Assembly (NCBI GenBank): GCA_900753285.1
Contig: CAADYN010000018.1
Location: 1-7,873 of the forward strand
Length of the DNA stretch: 7,873 bases
Reading direction: 5' to 3'
Source: Clostridia bacterium
GTDB lineage: Bacteria > Bacillota > Clostridia > Oscillospirales > CAG-272
Positions within the stretch are counted from its first letter, which is position 1; each line of letters starts with the position of its first letter. Positions 1 to 6,786 of this stretch are shown one piece after another. Position numbers and translations under genes: made by a program. The notes beneath the pieces are model-generated. The model saw nothing but the letters and a program-made list of their open reading frames with translations, was not told the origin of the DNA and did no database searches.

Positions 1-630
1 GTTTATCTCGCGAAGATAGCAAAGCCGAGAGTAAGAGCCGTTATCGAATCCGCAGTTAGCCTTCTCGCCGGAATCCCGTCCGTTGTATACGGTTTGGTCG
101 GCATGATGGTGCTCGTTCCCGGAATAAGAAAGCTATTTAACATACCGGACGGTGCAAGCCTTCTCGCGGCGATAATCGTTCTCGCGATAATGATACTCCC
201 CTCAATTATAAAGGTTTCGCTGACCGCACTTGACGCAGTTCCCAAGGAATACGAGGACGCTTCCCTTGCGCTCGGAGCAAATCCCATAGAAACGTACTTC
301 CGCGTGTCCGTTCCTGCGGCAAAAAGCGGTATTGCGGCGGCTGTGGTTCTCGGCGTCGGCAGAGCGATAGGAGAGGCTATGGCGGTCATGATGGTATCGG
401 GCAACGTTCCGAATATGCCCTCCCTCTTCCAGAGCGTGCGTTTCCTCACGACTGCCGTGGCAAGCGAAATGTCATACGCGGCGGGACTTCAGAGACAGGC
501 GTTGTTCTCGATAGCGCTTGTGCTGTTCCTCTTCATCATGTTAATAAACGCGCTGCTCAACTTTTTCCTCAAGAGAAGCCGCGGCACAAAAGAAAAGCAC
601 TCGCGCAAGAGAAAGGAAGCCTCTGATTAA
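1..630 (+). CDS. pstC: Phosphate ABC transporter permease PstC (C-terminal part, 5' end outside window)
   Basis: One of the two membrane subunits of the high-affinity phosphate importer PstSCAB. It pairs with PstA to form the channel through the cytoplasmic membrane. The frame is open from base 1, with no start in view, so 209 residues of the C-terminal part are visible. LLAGIPSVVYGLVG at visible residues 21-34 is the PstC/PstA signature. The EAA loop that docks on the ATPase is at about 84-104 (EDASLALGANP..., then RVSVP), followed by GVGRAIGEAMAV at 118-129. Hydrophobic spans lie at about 53-75, 110-132 and 168-190, with a basic cytoplasmic tail (KRSRG...SRKRK). The gene ends with TAA. A TTG at 94 could be mistaken for a start, but the conserved family sequence clearly continues upstream of it. 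pstA follows after 86-92 bp containing a hairpin. PstC rather than PstA is inferred from its order before an obvious PstA and its AIGEAMAV motif. Confidence 0.95.
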   Translation, partial: VYLAKIAKPRVRAVIESAVSLLAGIPSVVYGLVGMMVLVPGIRKLFNIPDGASLLAAIIVLAIMILPSIIKVSLTALDAVPKEYEDASLALGANPIETYFRVSVPAAKSGIAAAVVLGVGRAIGEAMAVMMVSGNVPNMPSLFQSVRFLTTAVASEMSYAAGLQRQALFSIALVLFLFIMLINALLNFFLKRSRGTKEKHSRKRKEASD

Positions 631-636
631 AGGTTA

Positions 637-681
637 TTTTTGCGATAAAAGTCCCTATATTTTAGCCTTTCATCGCAAAAA
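637..681 (+). other. Imperfect hairpin in the pstC-pstA gap
   Basis: The arms TTTTTGCGATAAAAG (637-651) and CTTTCATCGCAAAAA (667-681) are complementary over 14 of 15 positions, around a 15-nt AT-rich loop. The right arm ends in A residues and no T-tract follows on either strand, so this does not have the form of an intrinsic terminator. In the transcript it could protect the upstream mRNA end, be a processing site, or damp expression of downstream genes relative to pstC. It could also be one copy of a small dispersed palindromic repeat. The pairing is seen directly; the role is inference. Confidence 0.7.
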
Positions 682-710
682 TCCGATTAATTCAGAGTAT
701 CCTAAAGTGT

Positions 711-715
711 GAAGG
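711..715 (+). promoter_or_regulatory. Ribosome binding site deciding the pstA start
   Basis: GAAGG lies 7 nt before the ATG at 723 but only 1 nt before the ATG at 717. The spacing favours 723 as the pstA start. Confidence 0.6.
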
Positions 716-722
716 TATGATT

Positions 723-1583
723 ATGAAAAACAATATCAAAACTAAAAGAAAAGCATATTCCTCTCTCATGAAAGCTCTCATGGGAATATCGGTCACTATG
801 ACCTGCGCGCTCGTTTTATTCCTTATCGGCTACATTCTCGTAAAGGGACTGCCGAACATCTCATGGAAGCTGCTTTCCACAAAGCCGAGCTACCTTGACG
901 ACTCGATAGGCATTCTCCCCGACATACTGAACACGCTTTATGTGGTTCTCGCGACGCTTGTCATAGTTCTCCCTCTCGGAGTTGGCGCTGCTATTTACTT
1001 AAACGAGTACGCGTCGAACAAAAAGCTGGTCGGAATCATAGAGTACGCCTCCGAGACCCTCTCGGGAATCCCGTCAATTATCTACGGACTTGTCGGAATG
1101 CTGTTCTTCTGCCAATTTCTCGGAATGAAAACCTCACTTCTCGCGGGTTCTCTCACACTGGTGATAATGAACCTCCCGACTGTAATGCGCACGACGCAGG
1201 AAAGCCTTAAGACAGTTCCGCAGAGCTATCGTGAAGGCGCGTTCGGTCTGGGTGCGGGAAAATGGAGAGTAATCAGAACCGTAGTCCTCCCGAGCTGCGT
1301 TGACGGTATCATAACGGGATGCATTCTCTCTGTAGGACGTATCCTCGGTGAATCCGCGGCGCTTCTCTTCACTGCCGGCTTTGCTCACGCGCTGAACGGA
1401 ATCTGGGACGGACTCACAAACGCAGGCGCGACACTGACCGTAGCTCTCTACGTCTACGCAAAGGAAAACGGTGAATTTGAAGTAGCGTTCGCCATCGCGG
1501 CAATACTTATGATACTCACGGTGCTAATAAATCTCGCGGCGACAATGGTAGGCAAATACTTTAAGAAAAAGAAAAACATCTGA
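723..1583 (+). CDS. pstA: Phosphate ABC transporter permease PstA
   Basis: Second membrane subunit of the phosphate importer, partner of PstC in the cytoplasmic membrane. From ATG 723 it is 286 residues (MKNNIKTK...), a normal PstA length. An ATG at 717 would add only two residues but sits too close to the GAAGG site. A basic N-terminus is followed by a hydrophobic span at about 19-43. ETLSGIPSIIYGLVG at 111-125 is the family signature. The cytoplasmic EAA loop is at about 170-190 (EGAFGLGAGKWRVI, then VVLP), followed by SVGRILGESAALLFTAG at 203-219, where PstA usually has a GESAAL-like stretch. The last span is at about 254-276, with a lysine-rich tail. The TGA stop touches the GAGGAGG ribosome site of pstB, so the two genes are surely co-transcribed. 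The only weak point in the identification is the exact start. Confidence 0.95.
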   Translation: MKNNIKTKRKAYSSLMKALMGISVTMTCALVLFLIGYILVKGLPNISWKLLSTKPSYLDDSIGILPDILNTLYVVLATLVIVLPLGVGAAIYLNEYASNKKLVGIIEYASETLSGIPSIIYGLVGMLFFCQFLGMKTSLLAGSLTLVIMNLPTVMRTTQESLKTVPQSYREGAFGLGAGKWRVIRTVVLPSCVDGIITGCILSVGRILGESAALLFTAGFAHALNGIWDGLTNAGATLTVALYVYAKENGEFEVAFAIAAILMILTVLINLAATMVGKYFKKKKNI

Positions 1584-1593
1584 GGAGGCTCAC

Positions 1594-2349
1594 ATGAGTG
1601 AAATAATCACGGTAAAGGATATGTGTCTGTGGTACAGTCAGACTCAGGCGCTTAAAAATATAAACATAAACATCGAAGAAAAAAGCATAACCGCGCTCAT
1701 CGGACCGTCCGGATGCGGAAAGTCGACATTTTTAAAAACTCTCAACCGCATGAACGACCTTGTTCCCGGAGTTAAGATAACCGGCAACATAAGATACCGC
1801 GGCAAGGACATTTTCTCCCCCGACACCGACGTAAACGAGCTGAGACGTGAAATAGGCATGGTATTCCAGAAGCCGAATCCGTTCCCGATGAGCATATACG
1901 ACAACATTGCGTACGGTCCGAGAACTCACGGCGTCAGAAGCAAGGTAAAGCTCGACGACATAGTTGAAAGAAGCCTTCGCGGAGCTGCAATCTGGGACGA
2001 AGTCAAGGACAGACTGAAAAAGTCGGCTCTCGGCTTATCCGGCGGTCAGCAGCAGAGACTTTGCATAGCGCGCGCTCTCGCAGTTGAACCGGATGTACTT
2101 CTCATGGACGAACCCACATCAGCTCTCGACCCGATTTCAACTTCTAAGATAGAAGACCTTGCAATCGAACTGAAAAAGAAGTATACTATAATCATAGTTA
2201 CCCACAATATGCAGCAGGCGGTAAGAATTTCCGACAACACCGCGTTTTTCCTTCTCGGCGACCTTATAGAATACGGAAACACCGAGAAAATGTTTGAGTC
2301 TCCCGAGGACAAGAGAACAGAAGACTACATCACAGGAAGGTTTGGATAA
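1594..2349 (+). CDS. pstB: Phosphate ABC transporter ATP-binding protein PstB
   Basis: Cytoplasmic ATPase that powers phosphate import through PstC/PstA. The 251 residues match the usual PstB length. The complete nucleotide-binding domain is visible: Walker A GPSGCGKST at 37-45, Q-loop at Q92 within MVFQKPNPFPMS (a PstB hallmark), signature LSGGQQQRLCIARAL at 148-162, Walker B LLMDEP at 169-174 with catalytic E173, D-loop SALDP, and switch histidine H204 in IIVTHNMQQA. The C-terminal stretch ESPEDKRTEDYITGRFG is also typical of PstB. The start is set by a strong GAGGAGG at 1582-1588, which begins on the last two bases of the pstA stop codon and lies 5 nt from the ATG. The stop codon shares one base with the phoU ATG, indicating translational coupling. 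All catalytic residues are present, so the protein should be active. Confidence 0.98.
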   Translation: MSEIITVKDMCLWYSQTQALKNININIEEKSITALIGPSGCGKSTFLKTLNRMNDLVPGVKITGNIRYRGKDIFSPDTDVNELRREIGMVFQKPNPFPMSIYDNIAYGPRTHGVRSKVKLDDIVERSLRGAAIWDEVKDRLKKSALGLSGGQQQRLCIARALAVEPDVLLMDEPTSALDPISTSKIEDLAIELKKKYTIIIVTHNMQQAVRISDNTAFFLLGDLIEYGNTEKMFESPEDKRTEDYITGRFG

Positions 2350-3002
2350 TGAGAAACAGATTTGACGAACAGCTTTCCCTGCTTAACCGGGAGCTTATTC
2401 AAATGGGCGCGCTCTGTGAAGAGGTAATTGCTCTTGCGGCGAAGGCTCTTACAACAGGAGACGTTCCTCTCGCGGCTAAGGTAGCTCCCATCGACAGCGA
2501 GATAGACGACATGGAACGCTCCATCGAAACACTTGCATTAAAACTCCTTCTCCAGCAGCAGCCCGTAGCGCGCGACCTCAGACAGGTTTCAGCCGCACTG
2601 AAAATGATAACGGACATGGAAAGAATAGGAGACCAGGCGGCGGACATCGCGGAGATAATTACATTCCTTGACGGCAGAACGGGCGGGGAGTGCGCTGACA
2701 TTCAAAGCATGGCTGAAGCGACAATAAAGATGGTGACGGAGAGCGTAGACGCGTTCGTAAACAAGGACACCGCTCTTGCCGACACGGTAATAAAGCACGA
2801 CGACATAGTTGACGAATATTTCCTTAAAGTTAAGTCGTCCCTTATAAAACTAATTGCGGAAAAGCCCGACGACGGAGAATACGCGCTTGACTTACTCATG
2901 ATAGCAAAATACTTTGAGAGAATCGGCGACCACGCGGTAAACATTGCGGAATGGGTCGAATTCTCCGTCACGGGAGTACACAAAGGAGAGAGCGAAATAT
3001 GA
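2349..3002 (+). CDS. phoU: Phosphate signalling protein PhoU
   Basis: All-helical cytoplasmic regulator that, in studied bacteria, connects the Pst transporter to the PhoR kinase and keeps the Pho response off when phosphate is plentiful. The 217 residues form the usual tandem PhoU repeats. Repeat 1 is about residues 5-105, with ARDLRQVSAALKMITDMERI at 74-93 and GDQAADIAE at 94-102. Repeat 2 is about residues 117-205, with ALDLLMIAKYFERIGDHAVN at 179-198. The two acidic E-R-I-G-D metal-binding motifs (91-95 and 190-194) are both intact. The ATG overlaps the pstB stop by one base, and AGGAAGG at 2334-2340 is the ribosome site. The stop TGA overlaps the ATG of the next gene (ATGA). Its place between transporter and two-component system fits its role as the link between them. 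Confidence 0.97.
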   Translation: MRNRFDEQLSLLNRELIQMGALCEEVIALAAKALTTGDVPLAAKVAPIDSEIDDMERSIETLALKLLLQQQPVARDLRQVSAALKMITDMERIGDQAADIAEIITFLDGRTGGECADIQSMAEATIKMVTESVDAFVNKDTALADTVIKHDDIVDEYFLKVKSSLIKLIAEKPDDGEYALDLLMIAKYFERIGDHAVNIAEWVEFSVTGVHKGESEI

Positions 3003-3676
3003 TCTGGTGTGTAGAGGACGACGCGAGTATTCGGGACATTGAGCTGTACACCCTGCGCTCCGTCGGCTTTGAGACAAGAGGCTTTCCCGACGCAAACGAA
3101 TTCTTTGAAGCACTGAAAAACGAAAAGCCCTCGCTGATACTGCTTGACGTGATGCTGCCGGGCATGGACGGAGTGGAGGTGCTGCAAAGGCTGAAATCCG
3201 CTCCCGACACCTGCGACATTCCGGTGATAATGGCGACGGCGAAGGGTATGGAATACGACAAAATACAAAGCCTTGACCTGGGCGCTGACGATTATCTCGT
3301 GAAGCCGTTCGGTATGATGGAGATGGTATCGCGAGTAAAAGCCGTTATGCGCAGGTGCAGTCACGCCGAGTCTCCGCACATATTAAAAAACGGCGGAATC
3401 ATGCTTGACACCTCAGCGCACACAGTATCGGTAGACGGCGAAAAAATACAGCTCACCTACAAGGAATACGAAATACTAAAGCTGTTTTTGTCACATCCTC
3501 GGACAGTTTTCACCCGCGAGCAGCTTTTCAGCGAGGTCTGGGGACTGAACTATGTAGGTGAGACAAGAACGGTTGATATGCACATACGGACGCTCCGCCA
3601 GAAATTGGGCAAGTACAGCGAGCTTATCGAGACGGTGCGCAACGTAGGCTACAGGATGGAGGTCGGGAATAAATGA
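2999..3676 (+). CDS. phoB: PhoB-type response regulator (OmpR/PhoB family, phosphate regulon)
   Basis: DNA-binding output protein of the phosphate two-component system, 225 residues. The receiver domain is at about 1-115: acidic pocket E6-D7-D8, phosphoacceptor D50 in LILLDVMLPGMDG, conserved T80 (IPVIMATA) and K102 (VKPFG). The winged-helix domain is at about 128-222, with LTYKEYEILKLFL, the recognition-helix region ETRTVDMHIRTLRQKLG and the wing ETVRNVGYRM. The start at 2999 was chosen because AAAGGAGAG (2982-2990) lies 8 nt before it, the ATG overlaps the phoU stop in the usual ATGA arrangement, and family members begin just before the CVEDD strand. A longer frame from 2951 would add a non-conserved tail inside phoU. 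Phosphorylation by the next gene's product is expected. Binding to Pho boxes upstream of pstS, outside the window, is inference. Clostridial literature may call it PhoP. Confidence 0.93.
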   Translation: MIWCVEDDASIRDIELYTLRSVGFETRGFPDANEFFEALKNEKPSLILLDVMLPGMDGVEVLQRLKSAPDTCDIPVIMATAKGMEYDKIQSLDLGADDYLVKPFGMMEMVSRVKAVMRRCSHAESPHILKNGGIMLDTSAHTVSVDGEKIQLTYKEYEILKLFLSHPRTVFTREQLFSEVWGLNYVGETRTVDMHIRTLRQKLGKYSELIETVRNVGYRMEVGNK

Positions 3677-5370
3677 CTAAAAAAATATTCAAATCTATTT
3701 TATCCGTCGCGCTTGTTATTCTTCTCTCATCCCTCGTTATGATAATCGGCGTATTGTACGACTACTTCCGCGGTGTGCAGAAAAATCAGCTCAGAACAGA
3801 GCTTGCTTTTGCCGCAGAGGGTGTGGAAGTGAGCGGAGCAGCCTATCTTGAAGGACTGAACGACGACAGCTGCCGCATTACTCTCGTGGGAGAAGACGGT
3901 ACTGTTCTGTACGATTCGGTTGAGAGCGCGGAAAAAATGGGAAACCACGCCGACCGTGAAGAAATCAAGGAAGCCCGCGAATACGGTACGGGAGAAGCAT
4001 CGAGATATTCCTCAACCCTGACCGAGCAGACGATATATATATCAAAGCTCCTCTCCGACGGTAGCGTACTCAGAGTTTCGGTAAGCCACGCCACTGTTCC
4101 CGCGCTCGTTTTCGGAATGCTACAGCCGCTTATAGTCGTACTTCTTCTCGCGTTCATTCTCTCCTCCGTCCTCGCGCACAGGCTGTCCGAGAAGATCGTA
4201 GAGCCGCTTAGCGCAATCGACCTCGACAAGCCGCTTGAGAACAACACCTACGACGAGCTTGCCCCCGTGCTCAGCCATATCGAAAAGCAGCACAGACAAA
4301 TCGCCCGCCAGATGTACGACCTCGACAGAAGCCGCAGCGAATTTGAAGCGGTTACGCACAACATGAAGGAAGGACTTGTTCTGACCTCCGAAAAAGGCGA
4401 GATAATCAGCATAAATCCCTCTGCAGCGTCGTTCTTCCTCGGAGTAAAGCCGGACAGCGCGGAATTCTACGAGCATGAAAAGGGCTGCATCGGAAAGGAC
4501 TTCCTCACACTCGACAGAAGCCGCGAGACACATGAGCTTATTGAGAGAGCGCAGGCAAACGGTGAAGCGGAGTCAAGAGTATCACGCTGGGGAAGAGAAT
4601 ATCAGCTCAACGCAAGCCGCGTACTCTCCGACGGGAAATTCACGGGCATCGTGCTTCTGATATTCGACGTGACGGACAAGGTATTTGCCGAGAGAAACCG
4701 CCGCGAATTCACCGCAAACGTATCTCACGAGCTGAAAACGCCGCTCCAGTCGATCATGGGCAGTGCCGAGCTTATCGAAAACGGTTTGGTAAAGCCCGAG
4801 GACATGAAAGACTTCTCCGACAGGATTTACAAGGAAGCGGCAAGACTTCTCACTCTCATCGAGGATATCATAAGGCTGTCACAGCTTGACGAAAACGTGG
4901 AGCTTGCGTGGGAAAACCTCGATATCGCAAAGATGGCAAGCGACACAGCGGCACTTCTCCGTGACACAGCGGAAAAGAAGAACGTTATAATAAACCTCGA
5001 CTGCGAGCCGACCGAGATATACGGCGTCCGTCAGCTGTACAGCGAAATAATCTACAACCTCTGCGAGAACGCGATAAAGTACAACAAGGACGGCGGCAGC
5101 GTTACAGTATCTGTTCACCCGAAGAATGGCGGAATAGAGCTTACCGTCAGCGACACAGGAATCGGAATCCCGCCGGAGCACCGGTCAAGGGTATTTGAAA
5201 GATTCTACCGCGTAGACAAGAGCCACTCAAAGGCGACGGGCGGCACCGGACTTGGACTTTCTATAGTAAAGCACGCCGTGCAGTACCTCGGAGGACAGAT
5301 AGACCTCACAAGCCGCGTCGGAGAAGGCACGAAGATAACAGTGTTCTTCCCGAATAAAGAGTGGGAATGA
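3673..5370 (+). CDS. phoR: PhoR-type sensor histidine kinase with PAS domain
   Basis: Membrane histidine kinase expected to phosphorylate the adjacent regulator when phosphate is low; 565 residues. Order of parts: transmembrane helix 1 at about 8-29; extracytoplasmic sensor at about 33-140, containing RITLVGEDGTVLYDS and NHADREEI, a pattern typical of clostridial kinases of this type; transmembrane helix 2 at about 143-168; a short HAMP-like linker; a PAS domain at about 222-336 (GEIISINPSAASFFLG); HisKA with phosphoacceptor H352 in VSHELKTPLQS; and the ATPase domain with N-box NLCENAIKYN (462-471), G1 box DTGIGIP (494-500), F-box FERFYRVD (508-515) and G2 box GGTGLGLS (523-530). All are intact. 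The start overlaps the phoB stop by 4 nt, with GGAGG at 3658-3662. The last codons (EWE-stop) lie inside the first copy of a repeat that continues downstream. Kinases such as WalK have similar layouts, but the pst context supports PhoR. Confidence 0.93.
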   Translation: MTKKIFKSILSVALVILLSSLVMIIGVLYDYFRGVQKNQLRTELAFAAEGVEVSGAAYLEGLNDDSCRITLVGEDGTVLYDSVESAEKMGNHADREEIKEAREYGTGEASRYSSTLTEQTIYISKLLSDGSVLRVSVSHATVPALVFGMLQPLIVVLLLAFILSSVLAHRLSEKIVEPLSAIDLDKPLENNTYDELAPVLSHIEKQHRQIARQMYDLDRSRSEFEAVTHNMKEGLVLTSEKGEIISINPSAASFFLGVKPDSAEFYEHEKGCIGKDFLTLDRSRETHELIERAQANGEAESRVSRWGREYQLNASRVLSDGKFTGIVLLIFDVTDKVFAERNRREFTANVSHELKTPLQSIMGSAELIENGLVKPEDMKDFSDRIYKEAARLLTLIEDIIRLSQLDENVELAWENLDIAKMASDTAALLRDTAEKKNVIINLDCEPTEIYGVRQLYSEIIYNLCENAIKYNKDGGSVTVSVHPKNGGIELTVSDTGIGIPPEHRSRVFERFYRVDKSHSKATGGTGLGLSIVKHAVQYLGGQIDLTSRVGEGTKITVFFPNKEWE

Positions 5371-5455
5371 TTTTCACCTAAACAGTAGCGACATCCATCC
5401 CACTCCCGAGAATTTTCCTTCCAGAAAATTCTCCGATGTTTGGCTTAAAACCATT
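5359..5455. repeat. Tandem repeat unit, copy 1 (97 bp), with 28-bp palindromic insertion
   Basis: Begins GAGTGGGAAT inside the end of phoR. From 5373 to 5406 it carries a 34-bp stretch (TTCACCTAAACAGTAGCGAC, then ATCCATCCCACTCC) that recurs exactly in copy 2. GAGTGGGA (5359-5366) and TCCCACTC (5398-5405) are inverted complements, so the unit can fold. It continues after an insertion with GATGTTTGG and an AT-rich tail. Copy 1 has 28 bp (5407-5434) that copy 2 lacks. The function is unknown. It reads like an intergenic repeat family rather than a coding element. Confidence 0.85.
5408..5433. repeat. Perfect 10-bp inverted repeat inside copy 1
   Basis: GAGAATTTTC (5408-5417) and GAAAATTCTC (5424-5433) are perfect inverted complements around the 6-nt spacer CTTCCA. 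The whole palindrome lies in the 28 bp (5407-5434) absent from the otherwise matching copy 2, so it behaves as a separable insertion or a precise deletion. No T-tract follows on either strand, so it does not look like a stand-alone terminator. Confidence 0.85.
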
Positions 5456-5525
5456 GAGTGGGAATAAAAATTCACCTAAACAGTAGCGACATCCATCCCA
5501 CTCCGACGTTTGGTCAAAGAATATT
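5456..5525. repeat. Tandem repeat unit, copy 2 (70 bp)
   Basis: Directly adjoins copy 1. It repeats GAGTGGGAAT at 5456-5465, then the identical 34-bp stretch at 5471-5504, then GACGTTTGG, where copy 1 has GATGTTTGG. GAGTGGGA and TCCCACTC arms are again present and can pair. The bases after it (GAATGCTGAATA from 5526) look like the worn start of a third unit running into the terminator. Identity is highest over the 34-bp stretch and the flanking arms, suggesting that this part is conserved or recently copied. Confidence 0.85.
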
Positions 5526-5539
5526 GAATGCTGAATAAG

Positions 5540-5597
5540 AAAAATCGGTATGCATCCTTACACATGACAGTGTACATGAGATACATACCGTTTTTTT
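5540..5597. terminator. Bidirectional intrinsic terminator between phoR and the methyltransferase gene
   Basis: CGGTATGCATC (5546-5556) and GATACATACCG (5580-5590) pair at 10 of 11 positions. An inner TACAC/GTGTA stem (5559-5563 and 5570-5574) lies around the loop ATGACA. Seven T residues follow on the + strand (5591-5597), and five A residues precede the stem (5540-5544), giving a U-tract for transcripts of the - strand. It lies between convergent genes, so one hairpin can end both the pst-pho operon and the methyltransferase operon. The T-tract on the + side overlaps the methyltransferase stop codon. Confidence 0.85.
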
Positions 5598-6240
5598 ATT
5601 TTACCGCTTTAATGAGAGAGGTCGCCGCCCAGCTTTTTATCAGGGAAACCGAGGAAAAACCGCATTCCGACAGTATCTCACACTCGTGCTCTAAGGTAAG
5701 CGGCGTGTCGTAGTGGTAGAATTCCCCGTCGTGTATTCCCTGCTCACGCTTCAGCCGCTCAAGCTCACGGAAATACACCCCTTCAAGCTCGACAGACTCG
5801 GCAAAGTAGTCAGTAAGTATGAAGTATCCTCCGTCGGCAAGGGAGCCATGCAGCTTTTTGTACAGCTTTCGCTTTTCCTCCGGCTTGAAGTGGTGCAGTG
5901 ACTCAACCGAAACCGCCGCGTCGTACCGCTCATCTCCGAGGGGCACATCAAAATACGAGCCGCAGATGAGACGGATTCCCTTGTTCCCGAGCTTTTCTCT
6001 GAACTTTGTAAGCATTACGTCCGAGAGGTCTATTCCCACAATCTCCGCACTGCCGCCGTGAGCAAAATACGCTTCAAGCTCCAGTCCCGTACCGCATCCG
6101 AGGTCAAGTATTGTTCCGCATTTCGGCAGAAGCGACGCTGTGAATGGGTAAAATTCCGCCGCGCCTTCGATGTCTCTGAGCATATGCTCGTCATAACCTA
6201 CCGCTCTGTTTCCGAAAAACTCGTCCATTTTTTCAAGCAT
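5596..6240 (-). CDS. Class I SAM-dependent methyltransferase, substrate unknown
   Basis: Transfers a methyl group from S-adenosylmethionine to an unidentified small molecule or macromolecule; probably cytoplasmic, with no signal peptide or membrane span. It has 214 residues. The Rossmann-type motifs are in order: motif I TILDLGCGTG at 43-52 (SAM binding), acidic end of strand 2 at D71 in VGIDLS, motif near 106-118 (YDAAVSVESLHHF), and GGYFILTDYF at 137-146 (after the LHGSLADGG loop). The C-terminus (EHECEILSECGFSSVSLIKSW) is the usual last helix and strands of the Methyltransf_11/25 type. The start is the ATG at 6240, with GGAGG (6247-6251 on the + coordinates) 6 nt upstream. It is the last gene of the leftward cluster, starting 12 bp after the acetyltransferase stop, and ends at the shared terminator. 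The family is clear, but the sequence gives no basis for a substrate. Confidence 0.9.
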   Translation of the reverse strand: MLEKMDEFFGNRAVGYDEHMLRDIEGAAEFYPFTASLLPKCGTILDLGCGTGLELEAYFAHGGSAEIVGIDLSDVMLTKFREKLGNKGIRLICGSYFDVPLGDERYDAAVSVESLHHFKPEEKRKLYKKLHGSLADGGYFILTDYFAESVELEGVYFRELERLKREQGIHDGEFYHYDTPLTLEHECEILSECGFSSVSLIKSWAATSLIKAVK

Positions 6241-6252
6241 ATTGTTCCTCCG

Positions 6253-6780
6253 TCATTCCCTTATATAATCGTAAGCTATCCTCTCCGAGCCGTTTTTTAC
6301 ATGGATTATCCCGCATTTTCTGAAGCCGTACTTCTCTATCGCCGCCTGCATGGGTTTGTTGTCGCGGTGCGTGTCTATCCGAAGATACCCGCATCTTTCC
6401 TTGCAGTAGTCAAAACAGGCTTTCGCGATACCCCTGCACTTTTGAGCCGAGGCTAAGCGGTGTATCGTTCCGTATGGCATATCCTCGCGCCAACAGCCGT
6501 TTTCTATCACGCGGTACGTCTCCTCTTCCCCTAAGATAAAGGAAAAAGTGCCGGCTGTATCGCTGTCCTCGGTGATAACATAGCTTACTCCGCGCTCTAT
6601 ATCGTGCAGAAGCGTGCTCTCATCGGGATAGCCGTCCGTCCACTGATTCGGGTTTCCGTTTTCCGCCATGAATTTTCTCGCGCCGTCGTATACAGAGAGC
6701 ACCGCGGGAACATCGCATGGCATTGTCTTTCTTATCGTCATATTCTTCTCGCTCATATAAAAGGAGTCTGCCGAATTCAC
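6253..6780 (-). CDS. GNAT-family N-acetyltransferase (probable GTG start)
   Basis: Transfers an acetyl group from acetyl-CoA to an amine; the acceptor is unknown. From the GTG at 6780 it is 175 residues, the usual single-domain length. Visible features, in this numbering: IRKTMPCDVPAVLSVYDGAR at 16-35 (helix 1 region), NPNQWTDGYP at 43-52, HRLASAQKCRGIAKACFDYC at 107-126 (motif A, with the pyrophosphate-binding QKCRGIA loop) and THRDNKPMQAAIEKYGFRK at 137-155 (motif B, CoA-side helix). GTG is preferred because TTGGAG lies 6 nt before it. In-frame ATGs at 6756 and 6741 have only poor sites upstream, while a longer frame from 6870 would overlap the previous gene by 68 bp with no conserved sequence. 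The stop TGA lies 12 bp before the methyltransferase start, so the two genes are one transcript and may modify related substrates (inference). Confidence 0.88.
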   Translation of the reverse strand: MNSADSFYMSEKNMTIRKTMPCDVPAVLSVYDGARKFMAENGNPNQWTDGYPDESTLLHDIERGVSYVITEDSDTAGTFSFILGEEETYRVIENGCWREDMPYGTIHRLASAQKCRGIAKACFDYCKERCGYLRIDTHRDNKPMQAAIEKYGFRKCGIIHVKNGSERIAYDYIRE

Positions 6781-6786
6781 GGTAAA

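Noticed and set aside
94..630. A PstC start at the TTG at 94
   Set aside because: Conserved PstC sequence (LLAGIPSVVYG) lies directly upstream in the same open frame, so the gene simply enters from the left edge.
637..681. Intrinsic terminator between pstC and pstA
   Set aside because: The stem ends in A residues and no T-tract follows on either strand; pstA and pstB continue the operon directly.
2951..2998. Longer N-terminus for the response regulator
   Set aside because: It has no family similarity, lies within phoU, and a good ribosome site with an ATGA overlap supports 2999.
2702..3379. 225-residue open frame on the - strand across phoU and phoB
   Set aside because: It is antisense to two clearly conserved genes, has an arbitrary composition and no ribosome site or domain motif.
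5371..5540. CRISPR array or riboswitch in the phoR downstream region
   Set aside because: Only two long units without regular unique spacers, and no recognisable riboswitch core; the location is downstream of a gene rather than in a leader.
6058..6456. 132-residue + strand open frame opposite the methyltransferase and acetyltransferase genes
   Set aside because: It is antisense to two genes with clear family motifs, and shows no family motif or ribosome site of its own.
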